A stretch of 55,322 nt of DNA from CAZTPC01 sp964615565 (GTDB taxonomy: Bacteria; Patescibacteriota; Saccharimonadia; Saccharimonadales; AWTP1-31), in NCBI GenBank assembly GCA_964615565.1, contig CAZTPC010000006.1, positions 1 through 55,322 on the forward strand, read 5' to 3'. The position numbers were made by a program, and so were the translations under genes. Each line of letters opens with the position of its first letter. Positions within the stretch are counted from its first letter, which is position 1. A model generated the notes under the pieces. The model searched no databases. It was given only the letters and a program-made list of their open reading frames with translations, and had not been told where the DNA came from. Positions 24,750 to 33,558 of this stretch are shown here, piece after piece.

Positions 24750-25796
24750 ATGAGTTTTGTTGAAGATAGCGATCGGCTGGAAGTATTAGCCGAACTAGTT
24801 CCTGAACGCGCCACCATCCTTTCGGTTGTGACCAGAGAGCACGGGCCAGTACCATTTGCCCGACCGGGCGACAACCTCTACAAAGGCTACCGTGCAGCAA
24901 ACCTACTTGCTGTGGTTGATGGCGACGAATATGTGGTGAGTTTTGGCGATCGCCCTATTGATCAAGATAAAGTTGCCCTAGAGGCTTACCATGCGGCAAC
25001 ATCCGATATTTATGCAACTAATGATCCTGATTCGGTTGAATGGCTAGAAACTGCTGGTAAGAAGTCGCTGATCTTGCGCCGTCATCGTCCGCTTTTCGAA
25101 GGTCATGTAGCAATCACCTCTCGAGATGCTTTTGATGCTGGCGAGTCACATTACACGCGTGGTATGATCGGCTACACCTTACGGAATGAGACAAAAGGCA
25201 TCTTGCATACCACTGGCGTTATGCCCGATGACCCAGAATTTTTTATTCGTACTGTGGCGGCGGCAGACCCAACAGATGTAATAAACTGGCAAAGCCACTT
25301 CACCACCAAGGAAGAGCAGGATCACGATGAGATATACGGCTTAATCCTCGGTAGGATGCATCATCTAATCAAGGAAGATGGGCTCCCTGCAGAACAAGCA
25401 CTCTATCGATACCTAGACCAAACCGATGTAGACGACGATATTAGTCGTAAAATCGCGGCAGTACTCACCACAGGGGCAGATTGTGAGCCATTGAATGATT
25501 ACACCGGGATCGACAGTCTATATGCCAGCTATACCCTAGGCGAAAAGGGGCACTTACTTATACATCGTATGGAAAAGAATGGTCATTACTACTTTGAAAT
25601 GATCCGTCATTATATTGACGATCAAGGGGAAGCTGTAGTGCGTCGATACATGCAAGACTGGGGAGAACCAAACCTAATCCAGGTTAACCGACCACAGAAA
25701 AACATTGCTAATTTCGATCGTCATGATCGCCGCCTATTCCTCCTGGATCATGGCGATGCACTTGAACTGAATGCTATTCTTACAGCACTGCAATAA
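24750..25796 (+). CDS. Hypothetical protein within the pilus cluster
   Basis: I do not recognise this 348-residue soluble, acidic protein. It has no signal peptide, membrane segment or evident catalytic motif. It sits between the major pilin and the minor pilin genes but has its own terminator-insulated promoter, so it need not be part of the pilus. ATG 24750 is chosen because of the promoter spacing; an upstream in-frame ATG at 24687 would precede the promoter. Confidence 0.6.
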   Translation: MSFVEDSDRLEVLAELVPERATILSVVTREHGPVPFARPGDNLYKGYRAANLLAVVDGDEYVVSFGDRPIDQDKVALEAYHAATSDIYATNDPDSVEWLETAGKKSLILRRHRPLFEGHVAITSRDAFDAGESHYTRGMIGYTLRNETKGILHTTGVMPDDPEFFIRTVAAADPTDVINWQSHFTTKEEQDHDEIYGLILGRMHHLIKEDGLPAEQALYRYLDQTDVDDDISRKIAAVLTTGADCEPLNDYTGIDSLYASYTLGEKGHLLIHRMEKNGHYYFEMIRHYIDDQGEAVVRRYMQDWGEPNLIQVNRPQKNIANFDRHDRRLFLLDHGDALELNAILTALQ

Positions 25797-25846
25797 GCAT
25801 AACCAACAGTGGTGAAACGCTAAGCATCAGCGTATACTAGTAGGTA

Positions 25847-27430
25847 ATGCGTGGGCACCGAAAACTTCGGGAAGATTTACTACTTGATAACAGAGGCTCT
25901 ACTCTGGTAGAGCTAGTTATTGGCTTGGCTGTACTTGCCATGGTTGGCATAGGTTTTTTGCTGTTTTATAACGCTCTACTAACGGGCGCTATCGCTGCTA
26001 AACAAAAATCGATTGCCTCTACCCTAGTAACCGACCAAATGGAATATCTCAAGTCGCTTCCCTACAACAGCTTAGCGGTAGCTGGTGGCAGCATTTATGC
26101 TCAAAATCCTTTGCCGGCCAGTAGCAACAAAAAAGTAAATAATTACACCTACACCATCAAGACTAGTATTAACTACATTGATGATGCATTTGACGGCTGT
26201 ACCAACTACCCGAGCACTGCGCTCAAACAAAAGTACTGTCGCAATTACCCTGCGCCAACTGGCGCACCAAGCGTGGACCAAAACCCTCAAGATTATAAAA
26301 TTGTCCATGTTACAGCCTACAGCCGTACCAACGTAAAGCTAGCAGAAGTCGACACACAGATATCAGCACGTGTAGCCGAAACAGCGAGTAACACCGGATC
26401 ACTATTCATTACCGTCATCGACGATAGTGGCGCGCCTGTTTCTGGTGCAACTGTTCAAACAAAGAACACTACATTAGCCCCGAGCTTACTACTTTCGGAT
26501 ACGACGGATAGTGCTGGTGTGGCAATATTCTACGGACTACCGCCGGATACCACCGGTTTTGATTACAATATCACCGCCTCCAAGGATGGGTTCTCTACAT
26601 TAACAACCATTGTCCCAAGTGGTAGCTTGCAGCCAAACTATCCTAACCAGAATATCTTTGCCCAGCAGCCAAGCTATACCACACTAACTATCAGCCCGAT
26701 GACCACCAATAGCCTAGCGTATGAGACGGTCACCACCAGTGGAGCCGCACTTGATAACGTTAAACTGTACGTAAAAGGTGGCTATAAGAAGTACACCGCA
26801 ACAACCGATACCTCCTACTATTATGACAACTTGTCACCAAGTGATACTCGCCCGATATCCGACGCAAGCGGCCTGGGAAGTATTAGCAACCTAACTCCTG
26901 GTAACTACTACATCTGTGGCGACACTGGTGCCACAAGCTGCAGTAGGAGTGGCGCCACATATTACCTCGCGGCAGCTGTACCGTACGGCGGCACAACTAT
27001 CCTTGGACCAACAGATATTCCAGCTTACGACATTAGTTTGCCGACATTTGATTACGGGGGCAACCCGTTCATCCAGAAGGTGCGCCTTATCTTAACGACG
27101 AGCGCAACATTCCCGAGAGTCACTTCAGCTACTCCGGCAGAAGTCAGCCTGAATAGCGGCACGGCCAATGCCTTTATGTTCCAAATAAATGGAGCTAATT
27201 TGCCTTGTAGCACAACAGCAGCCAGCTGCAGCACGGTCGTAAAAGTAGAGCAGGGCGCAACCAGCAAGACGGCAAGCTGTACCGGCGCTTCAAGTGGATT
27301 GCGCCTGGATTGTACGGTAGATATGAGTAGTTTTGCTCAAGGCCGGACCAACCTGGTTATCACCGCAAATAGCTCCACACTCACTCTCCCTGGCAGTCCA
27401 CTACTTGGAGGGTTTAATGTTGTACTCTAA
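25847..27430 (+). CDS. Large modular minor pilin (PilV-like position)
   Basis: A 527-residue prepilin-like protein. The N-terminus has a prepilin site (G-STLVELV after a basic leader of about 17 residues) and a hydrophobic helix. A domain around residues 185-260 (GSLFITVIDDSGAPVSGATV...AGVAIFYGLPP) resembles carboxypeptidase-regulatory-like Ig folds. The C-terminal region (about 430-527) looks like an IPT/TIG-type Ig fold with paired cysteines. The size and Ig-like modules suggest a tip adhesin carried by the pilus. TATACT ends eight bases before the ATG. The next gene overlaps its 3' end. Confidence 0.78.
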   Translation: MRGHRKLREDLLLDNRGSTLVELVIGLAVLAMVGIGFLLFYNALLTGAIAAKQKSIASTLVTDQMEYLKSLPYNSLAVAGGSIYAQNPLPASSNKKVNNYTYTIKTSINYIDDAFDGCTNYPSTALKQKYCRNYPAPTGAPSVDQNPQDYKIVHVTAYSRTNVKLAEVDTQISARVAETASNTGSLFITVIDDSGAPVSGATVQTKNTTLAPSLLLSDTTDSAGVAIFYGLPPDTTGFDYNITASKDGFSTLTTIVPSGSLQPNYPNQNIFAQQPSYTTLTISPMTTNSLAYETVTTSGAALDNVKLYVKGGYKKYTATTDTSYYYDNLSPSDTRPISDASGLGSISNLTPGNYYICGDTGATSCSRSGATYYLAAAVPYGGTTILGPTDIPAYDISLPTFDYGGNPFIQKVRLILTTSATFPRVTSATPAEVSLNSGTANAFMFQINGANLPCSTTAASCSTVVKVEQGATSKTASCTGASSGLRLDCTVDMSSFAQGRTNLVITANSSTLTLPGSPLLGGFNVVL

Positions 27431-28127
27431 CCCAAAAGGAGCACGCCCCTTGCACAGCCATGGAAAATGGAATACATATTCCCGGTTCTACCCCTCTAAA
27501 GGCATTGCTGCGCAACGCTCACGCCTCAGACGTCGTAAGTTAGAGAATGATGGGTTTACTATTACCGAGTTGACCGTTGTTATCGTGCTGATTGGCATCG
27601 TTACGCTTGTTCTGTACGGTATCTTTAATGCCTCGTTAGTGAATTTCTTAGGACTCGAGAAAGATAGTGCCCAGTTTAATACCATAGCCCAGCAAAGTCA
27701 GCGCATTGCCACAGTAGTGAGAGGTCTAACAGACATCACTACTGCCGACAATAACGACATGCAGTTTTACGCCTACTTCTCGCCTAACGACTCATACGTT
27801 TCGTATATTCACTATTATTTAGCAGGCCCGAACCCCACCTTGTATGCCGAAGTCACGCCAATGAATGGCAACCCGCCAACTGGCACATTATTGACCGCCA
27901 AAAAACGGACCTACACAATCATCGAGAAGTTCAATAACCAGCCCTCTACTCCACTGTTCCAATATCTTGATTCGGTTGGGACTACGCTTTCCCAACCAAT
28001 TGCCGATCTCCATACCATCAAGGGTGTGCGTATTAATCTTTCTCAAAAGCAAGATGTGAAGCGTCTTGGTGATACCTATGACTCAAGCCTGACAGTGTCA
28101 CTACGTAATAGGAAGACAAACTTATGA
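27417..28127 (+). CDS. Minor pilin, PilW-like
   Basis: A 236-residue prepilin-like protein with an unusually long basic leader (about 45 residues) before G-FTITELTVVIVLIGIV, the class III cleavage and helix motif. The rest is soluble and extracellular. ATG 27417 overlaps the previous gene by 14 bases and is preceded by GGAGG four bases away. Position between the large pilin and the PilX-like gene suggests part of the minor-pilin initiation complex; the exact orthologue is not certain. Confidence 0.75.
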   Translation: MLYSNPKGARPLHSHGKWNTYSRFYPSKGIAAQRSRLRRRKLENDGFTITELTVVIVLIGIVTLVLYGIFNASLVNFLGLEKDSAQFNTIAQQSQRIATVVRGLTDITTADNNDMQFYAYFSPNDSYVSYIHYYLAGPNPTLYAEVTPMNGNPPTGTLLTAKKRTYTIIEKFNNQPSTPLFQYLDSVGTTLSQPIADLHTIKGVRINLSQKQDVKRLGDTYDSSLTVSLRNRKTNL

Positions 28128-29719
28128 GGCTTTTTAAGAAGCTAGGAAAGATCAAAAACCAAGATGGGTTTGTTCTACCGGCAGCTCTTGGATTGATTAT
28201 CGTAATCACTGTTTTCGCAGCTGCTACGTTTACTATCGTCGAGAGTAACTTGTATGTTGTAAATACGAATGTAAAGCGCCAGAAGGCTTTGAATATTGCC
28301 GAAGCTGGACTTAATTATTATCTATGGCATCTTAGCCATAGTCCGAACGACTACCAAGATGGCCGGACAGGTATCGTGCCACAAGACGCGACACTTGGAT
28401 ATGGCCCATTTGTGCACAACTATCTTGATGACAACGGACAAAATGCCGGGACGTATACCTTGTACATAAAGCCGACAGGTAGCGGCTCAACCATTGCCCG
28501 AGTACGTTCAATCGGCAAGGTGGCAAACTCCGACATTATCCGGACCATTGACGGCTACCTAGGCGCACCATCCTTCGCCAGCTACGGCGTAGTCTCGGAC
28601 TCAGCACTATGGTTTGGTAGTACCGAAAAAGCTTCTGGTCCGGTTCACTCCAACCAAGGTATCCGTATGGATGGCGTCAATACGGCCGATGTCACCAGTG
28701 CTAATACTACCTATATCCCGCCTTCTTCGCTTGGTGGTAACGGGTCATCCTCGCAGCCAGGAGTGTGGTGCAGCAGCTCGATAACATCGCCCGTAAACTG
28801 CAATACAAGATCAAAAACTGATTGGAGATACCCTGTCCCGTCGGTCGACTTTAACGTAATTAGCGGTAACCTGTGCACCATTAAAAAAACAGCTCTGAGT
28901 GCCAACGCAGCAACTAGTGCTATTGCCAGTCAGGCGACTGCCTGTTCGCAGACGCCTACTACTCGAACATCCTCTTACTTACCCCAACGCGCAACAAACG
29001 GCAGCTACAGTGCTGCCCGAGGATATCTGATCGAACTCAACACGAATGGCACTTACAACCTATATAACGTAAACGGCGAGACAGACACAAGCTCACCATA
29101 TACTAATGCACTTACGTTGGCCTCACTAGGATCAAACATCTCCATCCCTAGCTCGGGCGTTATCTTTGCCGAAGACAATGTCTGGGTGCGTACTAACCCT
29201 ACATATCACGGCCGGGTCACTATTGCAGCCGGACGTCTTGCAACCAGTAGTAACGCCAACGTTACAATCGCAGATGATGTCGTGTATAGCACCAAGAACG
29301 GTAGCGATGCTATCGGCCTTGTCGCCGAGGGACAGATTTCTATTGCGCCGTATGCACCGCCTGCTACTGGAAGTTTTAACTTTGAAGTCGACGCCGCCAT
29401 GATTGCCCAGACTGGGACGGTTGGATACCCTAATGTCTATAACTCTAACAGTAACCGCTGCACTAGAGGTTGGGGCAATGCCAATCAAACGTTCACCTTC
29501 TACGGATCAGTAGCGACTAGGCAGCAGTGGACCTGGACATGGTCGCGAAATGGCTCCTGCCCTGACTCAGTGCAAGTTAGTTCTAACGAATGGGTTTCGG
29601 GCGTATATCACAACGATACTCAGTATGACTACAACCTACTGTATGCACCGCCACCTAGCTTCCCAATAACTAGCAGTTTTTCAATTCTGTCATGGCGAGA
29701 GGTGCTCACCCGACCATGA
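28124..29719 (+). CDS. PilX-like minor pilus protein with large extracellular domain
   Basis: A 531-residue protein whose N-terminus matches PilX-type proteins: NQDGFVLPAALGLIIVITVFAA, then KRQKALNIAEAGLNYYLW. These lack a strict GFTxxE motif but are inserted like pilins. The remaining 400 residues are Ser/Thr/Asn-rich, include GPVHSNQGIRMDG, and contain several cysteines (for example C-S-S near 215 and a pair near 445 and 475). The start overlaps the PilW-like gene by four bases (ATGA). It completes a three-gene minor-pilin set. Confidence 0.75.
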   Translation: MRLFKKLGKIKNQDGFVLPAALGLIIVITVFAAATFTIVESNLYVVNTNVKRQKALNIAEAGLNYYLWHLSHSPNDYQDGRTGIVPQDATLGYGPFVHNYLDDNGQNAGTYTLYIKPTGSGSTIARVRSIGKVANSDIIRTIDGYLGAPSFASYGVVSDSALWFGSTEKASGPVHSNQGIRMDGVNTADVTSANTTYIPPSSLGGNGSSSQPGVWCSSSITSPVNCNTRSKTDWRYPVPSVDFNVISGNLCTIKKTALSANAATSAIASQATACSQTPTTRTSSYLPQRATNGSYSAARGYLIELNTNGTYNLYNVNGETDTSSPYTNALTLASLGSNISIPSSGVIFAEDNVWVRTNPTYHGRVTIAAGRLATSSNANVTIADDVVYSTKNGSDAIGLVAEGQISIAPYAPPATGSFNFEVDAAMIAQTGTVGYPNVYNSNSNRCTRGWGNANQTFTFYGSVATRQQWTWTWSRNGSCPDSVQVSSNEWVSGVYHNDTQYDYNLLYAPPPSFPITSSFSILSWREVLTRP

Positions 29720-29749
29720 TCTACATCTGTTATACTAACCATAACGCTT

Positions 29750-30790
29750 ATGTCTAAAACATACTTTTTTCGTGACCGCCCCATCTTTGGCATAACTATC
29801 AGCCACAGTGATGTTCAAGTCATGCAAGTACTCCATAAAGACGGGAGATTAGTCATCCGAGGCTATGGCTCGGGCGTACTAGATGCAAACACCGTCAAGG
29901 ATGGCATCATTACCAACCCAGAATCAGTCGCAAGAACTATTCGCCTTCTGATAGATAATGCCATCCAGGGCAAGATTACTACCGACCGGCTTGTTCTCTC
30001 TATCCCAAGCGCTCGTACATTTAGTCGTGCTGTTACTATGCCAAACTTACCTCCTGAGCAGCTGGCCGAAGCCGTCATGCTAGAGACCGAGCAATATACA
30101 CCAGTGGCGATCGATAGCCTGTACGTAGATTACACTCCTATCAATAAGATTGATGATCAAACAGAGATTTTCACTGTCGCGGCATCGAAGCAGGTTATTG
30201 ACTCTTACCTAGAAGTCGCCAAGCAGTTGCAACTTGAACCAGTATTGATAGAAACTCGTGCCGATTCCGTACAACGGCTGTTCACTAAGACAAAGTTTGG
30301 TGGAATCCCAAGCGTCCTAATAGATTTCGATAAAGATATGGTTGATATCTCAATTGTCGACAAGCATATTGTTGCTACTGCAACAGTAACAACTGGTCCT
30401 GATTTTAATAATCAGATCACCAAAGCTCTGGCCAACAAGCCAGCACTGCCCAAACTACAACCCGTAGAAGAAGAGCCGACCACAGACACAAAAGGCGACA
30501 ACCAACTACAGCAGTTTATTAAAGAAATTCGCCGCATGGTTCGTTACTATGAAGAACGGTATGATCGTACTCGGCAGATCGAACAGATTGTACTAGTTGG
30601 CGACGAAGCACGCATTCCTAGCCTTGCCGCCCTAATGACCGACCAATTACGACTTGCGGTGCGCACCGTTGATCTGTGGCAGTTATTCGACTACGAACAT
30701 GACCTATCGCCTTTGCCTGTCAACGCAAGTGCTCCGTATATTGCCGTTGCCGGGCTTGCGAGCGTAGATCCGGGAGAGGTGTTTGCATGA
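29750..30790 (+). CDS. pilM: Type IV pilus assembly protein PilM
   Basis: PilM is the actin-like (ASKHA-fold) cytoplasmic protein that links the PilN-PilO membrane complex to the motor. The 346-residue sequence has the family start FGITISHSDVQVMQV, the EAVMLETEQYTP segment, SVLIDFDKDMVDISIV and LVGDEARIPSL. It is the first of four genes joined by ATGA overlaps (pilM, pilN, pilO, PilP-like). TATACT lies 13 bases before the ATG. Confidence 0.93.
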   Translation: MSKTYFFRDRPIFGITISHSDVQVMQVLHKDGRLVIRGYGSGVLDANTVKDGIITNPESVARTIRLLIDNAIQGKITTDRLVLSIPSARTFSRAVTMPNLPPEQLAEAVMLETEQYTPVAIDSLYVDYTPINKIDDQTEIFTVAASKQVIDSYLEVAKQLQLEPVLIETRADSVQRLFTKTKFGGIPSVLIDFDKDMVDISIVDKHIVATATVTTGPDFNNQITKALANKPALPKLQPVEEEPTTDTKGDNQLQQFIKEIRRMVRYYEERYDRTRQIEQIVLVGDEARIPSLAALMTDQLRLAVRTVDLWQLFDYEHDLSPLPVNASAPYIAVAGLASVDPGEVFA

Positions 30791-31380
30791 TAAATCTACT
30801 CCCCCATGAACGAAGAAGCGAAATTGGCTTTGCCCGCAAGAACTTCTGGCTACTAAAGCTGTGTGGGATCTTTGCCTTGGTAATCATTGGGGTTGGAGTT
30901 ATTACCATGTCAGGTATTTTATACCTAAGAAGTAGTGAACGATCCTTCCAGCAACAGATCAGTAGCACCAGCCAATCGCTCAACAATCAACAACTCGATA
31001 CTGTTCAAAAGCAAGCCGAGGAGATCTCTGGCAACATCAAACTAACTACAGACGTATTATCCCGACAGGTATTATTCAGTAAACTTCTGCGCCAGATTGG
31101 TGCAGCGATGCCAAGCAACACTAGCCTCAGTGATCTCAAGATCAACAAAGGTGAAAAAGGTATATCGCTCACCGCAAGTGCCGTCGACTACGATGCCGCC
31201 ACTCAGGTACAGGTAAACTTAGCCGACCCAAAGAACAAGATATTTTCTAAGGCAGATATAGTCAGTATTAACTGCGACAAAACCGGAAGCAAATATCCAT
31301 GCACCGTCGTAGTCCGTGCCCTCTTTGGTGACAACGCCTCGTACCTATTCATTACACCAAAAGCAAAGGCCAAATCATGA
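30787..31380 (+). CDS. pilN: Type IV pilus assembly protein PilN
   Basis: A 197-residue single-pass membrane protein. It opens with MINLLPHERR, the INLLP motif through which PilN binds PilM, then a membrane helix (about 23-45), a coiled coil and a periplasm-type ferredoxin-like domain. ATGA overlaps link it to pilM and pilO. Confidence 0.92.
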   Translation: MINLLPHERRSEIGFARKNFWLLKLCGIFALVIIGVGVITMSGILYLRSSERSFQQQISSTSQSLNNQQLDTVQKQAEEISGNIKLTTDVLSRQVLFSKLLRQIGAAMPSNTSLSDLKINKGEKGISLTASAVDYDAATQVQVNLADPKNKIFSKADIVSINCDKTGSKYPCTVVVRALFGDNASYLFITPKAKAKS

Positions 31381-31967
31381 CCCCTAAGCGTATCTTTATG
31401 CTCATGATTGCCGTCACCGGGCTTCTTGGTTTGGCTGTTATCGGGAGTGCTGTTACGAGTACAAATATACTAAAGAAGTACGCAGCCAACCTGATGGAAG
31501 CAAAGCTGCAGAACCGAGTACTAGACGAGCAACAAGATTCGCTAACTAGCGCAAAGAAAGATATTGACACGTACACAGAGCTTAACCTAATAGCCCGATC
31601 CGTAGTGCCACAGGATAAAGACCAAGCTAAAACCGTTCGAAGTATCAACGATGTGGCTAAAAGCCTAGGCATTAAGCTTAGTGGAATTAGTTTCCCACCA
31701 AGTACACTTGGGCAATCTTCCAAAGCGGCCAAAGCTAAAGAAACTCAAGTCACACCGGTAACTGGCCTGAAAGGTTTGTACGAGATGCAGATCACCGTTC
31801 AATCCGACAGCAATACCCCCATAACCTACGACAAGTTCATTGATTTTCTAGAAAAGCTTGAGAACAATCGCCGTACAGCCCAAGTATCCAATATCACCAT
31901 CCTGCCAAATGTCGATGGTAGTAAGCTAACATTTAACCTAGTGCTCAGTACATACATAAAGCCATGA
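31377..31967 (+). CDS. pilO: Type IV pilus assembly protein PilO
   Basis: A 196-residue membrane protein with an N-terminal helix (about 5-27), a coiled coil and a C-terminal ferredoxin-like domain with YDKFIDFLEKLENNRRT, typical of the PilO partner of PilN. It overlaps both neighbours by four bases. Confidence 0.88.
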   Translation: MTPKRIFMLMIAVTGLLGLAVIGSAVTSTNILKKYAANLMEAKLQNRVLDEQQDSLTSAKKDIDTYTELNLIARSVVPQDKDQAKTVRSINDVAKSLGIKLSGISFPPSTLGQSSKAAKAKETQVTPVTGLKGLYEMQITVQSDSNTPITYDKFIDFLEKLENNRRTAQVSNITILPNVDGSKLTFNLVLSTYIKP

Positions 31968-32263
31968 ATAAAGACCTAAAAGATCTCAAACCCATGTTCA
32001 TTAATGTTTTACGTTGGTTTAGGCGATATTATGCCATAATCCTATTCATTGTTGTGGCATCGATTTATGGCTTTATGATCTTCCAGATCAATCACTTCAA
32101 CCGCGAGCAGCCAGATGAAACAGCCGTGGCCGAACGCATAAAGCAAGTAAAGCGACCTAGTATCGACAAGCAGACTGCCGAGAAGCTGAAGAACCTCGAG
32201 GATAACAGCCAGGAAGTCCACGCCCTATTCCAGGGTGCACGCCAGAACCCTTTTCAGGAATAA
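31964..32263 (+). CDS. Small membrane protein at the PilP position
   Basis: A 99-residue protein with one membrane helix (about 25-43) and a charged extracellular tail ending ARQNPFQE. The terminal R-x-x-PF resembles the motif that begins the linker of PilP lipoproteins, but the PilP beta domain is missing and there is no lipobox. As the genome appears monoderm, a shortened PilP analogue that contacts PilN-PilO fits. It overlaps pilO by four bases. Confidence 0.65.
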   Translation: MNKDLKDLKPMFINVLRWFRRYYAIILFIVVASIYGFMIFQINHFNREQPDETAVAERIKQVKRPSIDKQTAEKLKNLEDNSQEVHALFQGARQNPFQE

Positions 32264-32273
32264 AAACAACAGA

Positions 32274-32310
32274 GGTATCGCTTGACGTAGATACCGCTTA
32301 CGGTAATAAT
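32274..32310 (+). promoter_or_regulatory. Promoter of the second pilin with overlapping inverted repeat
   Basis: An inverted repeat, GGTATC and GATACC with a 10-base centre (32274-32295), encloses the -35 TTGACG (32282-32287). A -10 candidate AATAAT lies 17 bases downstream (32305-32310). The repeat could be an operator that occludes the -35. Confidence 0.45.
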
Positions 32311-32324
32311 TTAGTAAAACGATT

Positions 32325-32795
32325 ATGTATTACCAAAATAAACATCACGCTAGAATCTACAAAGAACGCGGCTTTACTATTGTTGAGCTTTTGATCATCA
32401 TTATCACTATCGGCTTGCTTGTAGGTATTTTCTTTACAACATTCACCGACATCGGCCGTAAACGACGCAACAGCGAACGCCAACAAGATGTTAAGACTAT
32501 CCAGCACGCAATCGAAGATTACTATTCACAAAAAGAACGGTACCCAAGTCTAGCACAAATTAATGATGTAAACTGGCGATCCAAAAATATCAAATCACTT
32601 AGCAATGACGACATAACCGACCCAAGCTCTAAGCAGTCTGCTTTGTCGCCAGCGCCCGCTGCCAAAGTGTATAGCTATGCTCCTGCTACCACAGATGGGG
32701 CACCATGCGACAACGTCACACTAGACTGCATGAAGTATGTTTTGACTGCCACACAAGAAGACGCGGAAGCTTACGCCAAGAACAACTATAACTAG
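32325..32795 (+). CDS. Type IV pilin, second copy
   Basis: A 156-residue prepilin with leader ending R-G and the motif GFTIVELLIIIITIG, then a soluble domain with a Cys pair near the C-terminus (CDNVTLDC) in the same position as in the first pilin. The two are paralogues with divergent bodies, perhaps alternative or minor subunits. It has its own promoter after the pilMNO operon and no clear Shine-Dalgarno site. It converges with the PH-domain gene. Confidence 0.88.
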   Translation: MYYQNKHHARIYKERGFTIVELLIIIITIGLLVGIFFTTFTDIGRKRRNSERQQDVKTIQHAIEDYYSQKERYPSLAQINDVNWRSKNIKSLSNDDITDPSSKQSALSPAPAAKVYSYAPATTDGAPCDNVTLDCMKYVLTATQEDAEAYAKNNYN

Positions 32796-32809
32796 TCTGG
32801 CAACCTGTA

Positions 32810-33541
32810 CTATCCGCGAATTGAATGATTAGCTTCGTCGTCGTCAGCGCCGTCGGCCGCAATAGCCCCAATGCGCATACTCGGGTTTCCTTTTCGCTGC
32901 TGCTTGCGAACAGTTGGAGCTGGAGCAGATGGGTCATGCCCGGCCGGTGAAGAACTTCGGGAATAGGCACTTGCAGTGTCACGAAGTTCTAGTTCGCGAC
33001 TGCCCATGAATTGCTGTCTAGTCTCGAGTATCAATTTAGCATAGTGATCTGCATGCGGGCAGTAGTCAAAATGAAAGTTTTCTTGCTCACCAGCGGTCTC
33101 GACAAGCAATCGGCCATAGTTAAAGAGAGTCGGAAAAACACCGTTTTTGTTTGCCGTAACGTCTTCTACACTAGACACAGCCAGCTGCGAAGTCTTCTTA
33201 CTAAATAACCCAATCTGGATAGTTTGCGTGATTGTTTTGTCGGTGACCACTAACTCACTAAGGTTATAGATCACTGTGGCGATTCCTGCGATAAACACCA
33301 TAAATACGACAACCAGTACACTAAGTAAACCAACGATATTGTATAGGCCAGCGTAATCATCAGGAGGAAAGGCGCCTGGTAACACAAAATAGATCAATGC
33401 TCCTGCGCCAATAAGACCTACAATAATCTGAAAATATAATTTAATAATGCCAAATGGGTGACGCTTGATGACTGCCAACAATTTCTCGTCGTCATCAACC
33501 TGGCCAAGGGACATGCTGTAATCTTGCTTCGGGCCTTTCAT
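32810..33541 (-). CDS. Membrane protein with bacterial PH domain
   Basis: A 243-residue protein with two membrane helices (about 33-55 and 66-95) followed by a bacterial pleckstrin-homology domain: ELVVTDKTITQTIQIGLFSKKTSQLAVSSVEDVTANKNGVF, then YGRLLVETAG. A Ser/Pro-rich basic tail of about 60 residues follows. The domain type mediates membrane or protein contacts; the role is unknown. TATAAT ends eight bases before the ATG. Confidence 0.75.
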   Translation of the reverse strand: MKGPKQDYSMSLGQVDDDEKLLAVIKRHPFGIIKLYFQIIVGLIGAGALIYFVLPGAFPPDDYAGLYNIVGLLSVLVVVFMVFIAGIATVIYNLSELVVTDKTITQTIQIGLFSKKTSQLAVSSVEDVTANKNGVFPTLFNYGRLLVETAGEQENFHFDYCPHADHYAKLILETRQQFMGSRELELRDTASAYSRSSSPAGHDPSAPAPTVRKQQRKGNPSMRIGAIAADGADDDEANHSIRG

Positions 33542-33558
33542 TTACCGTAATTATATCA

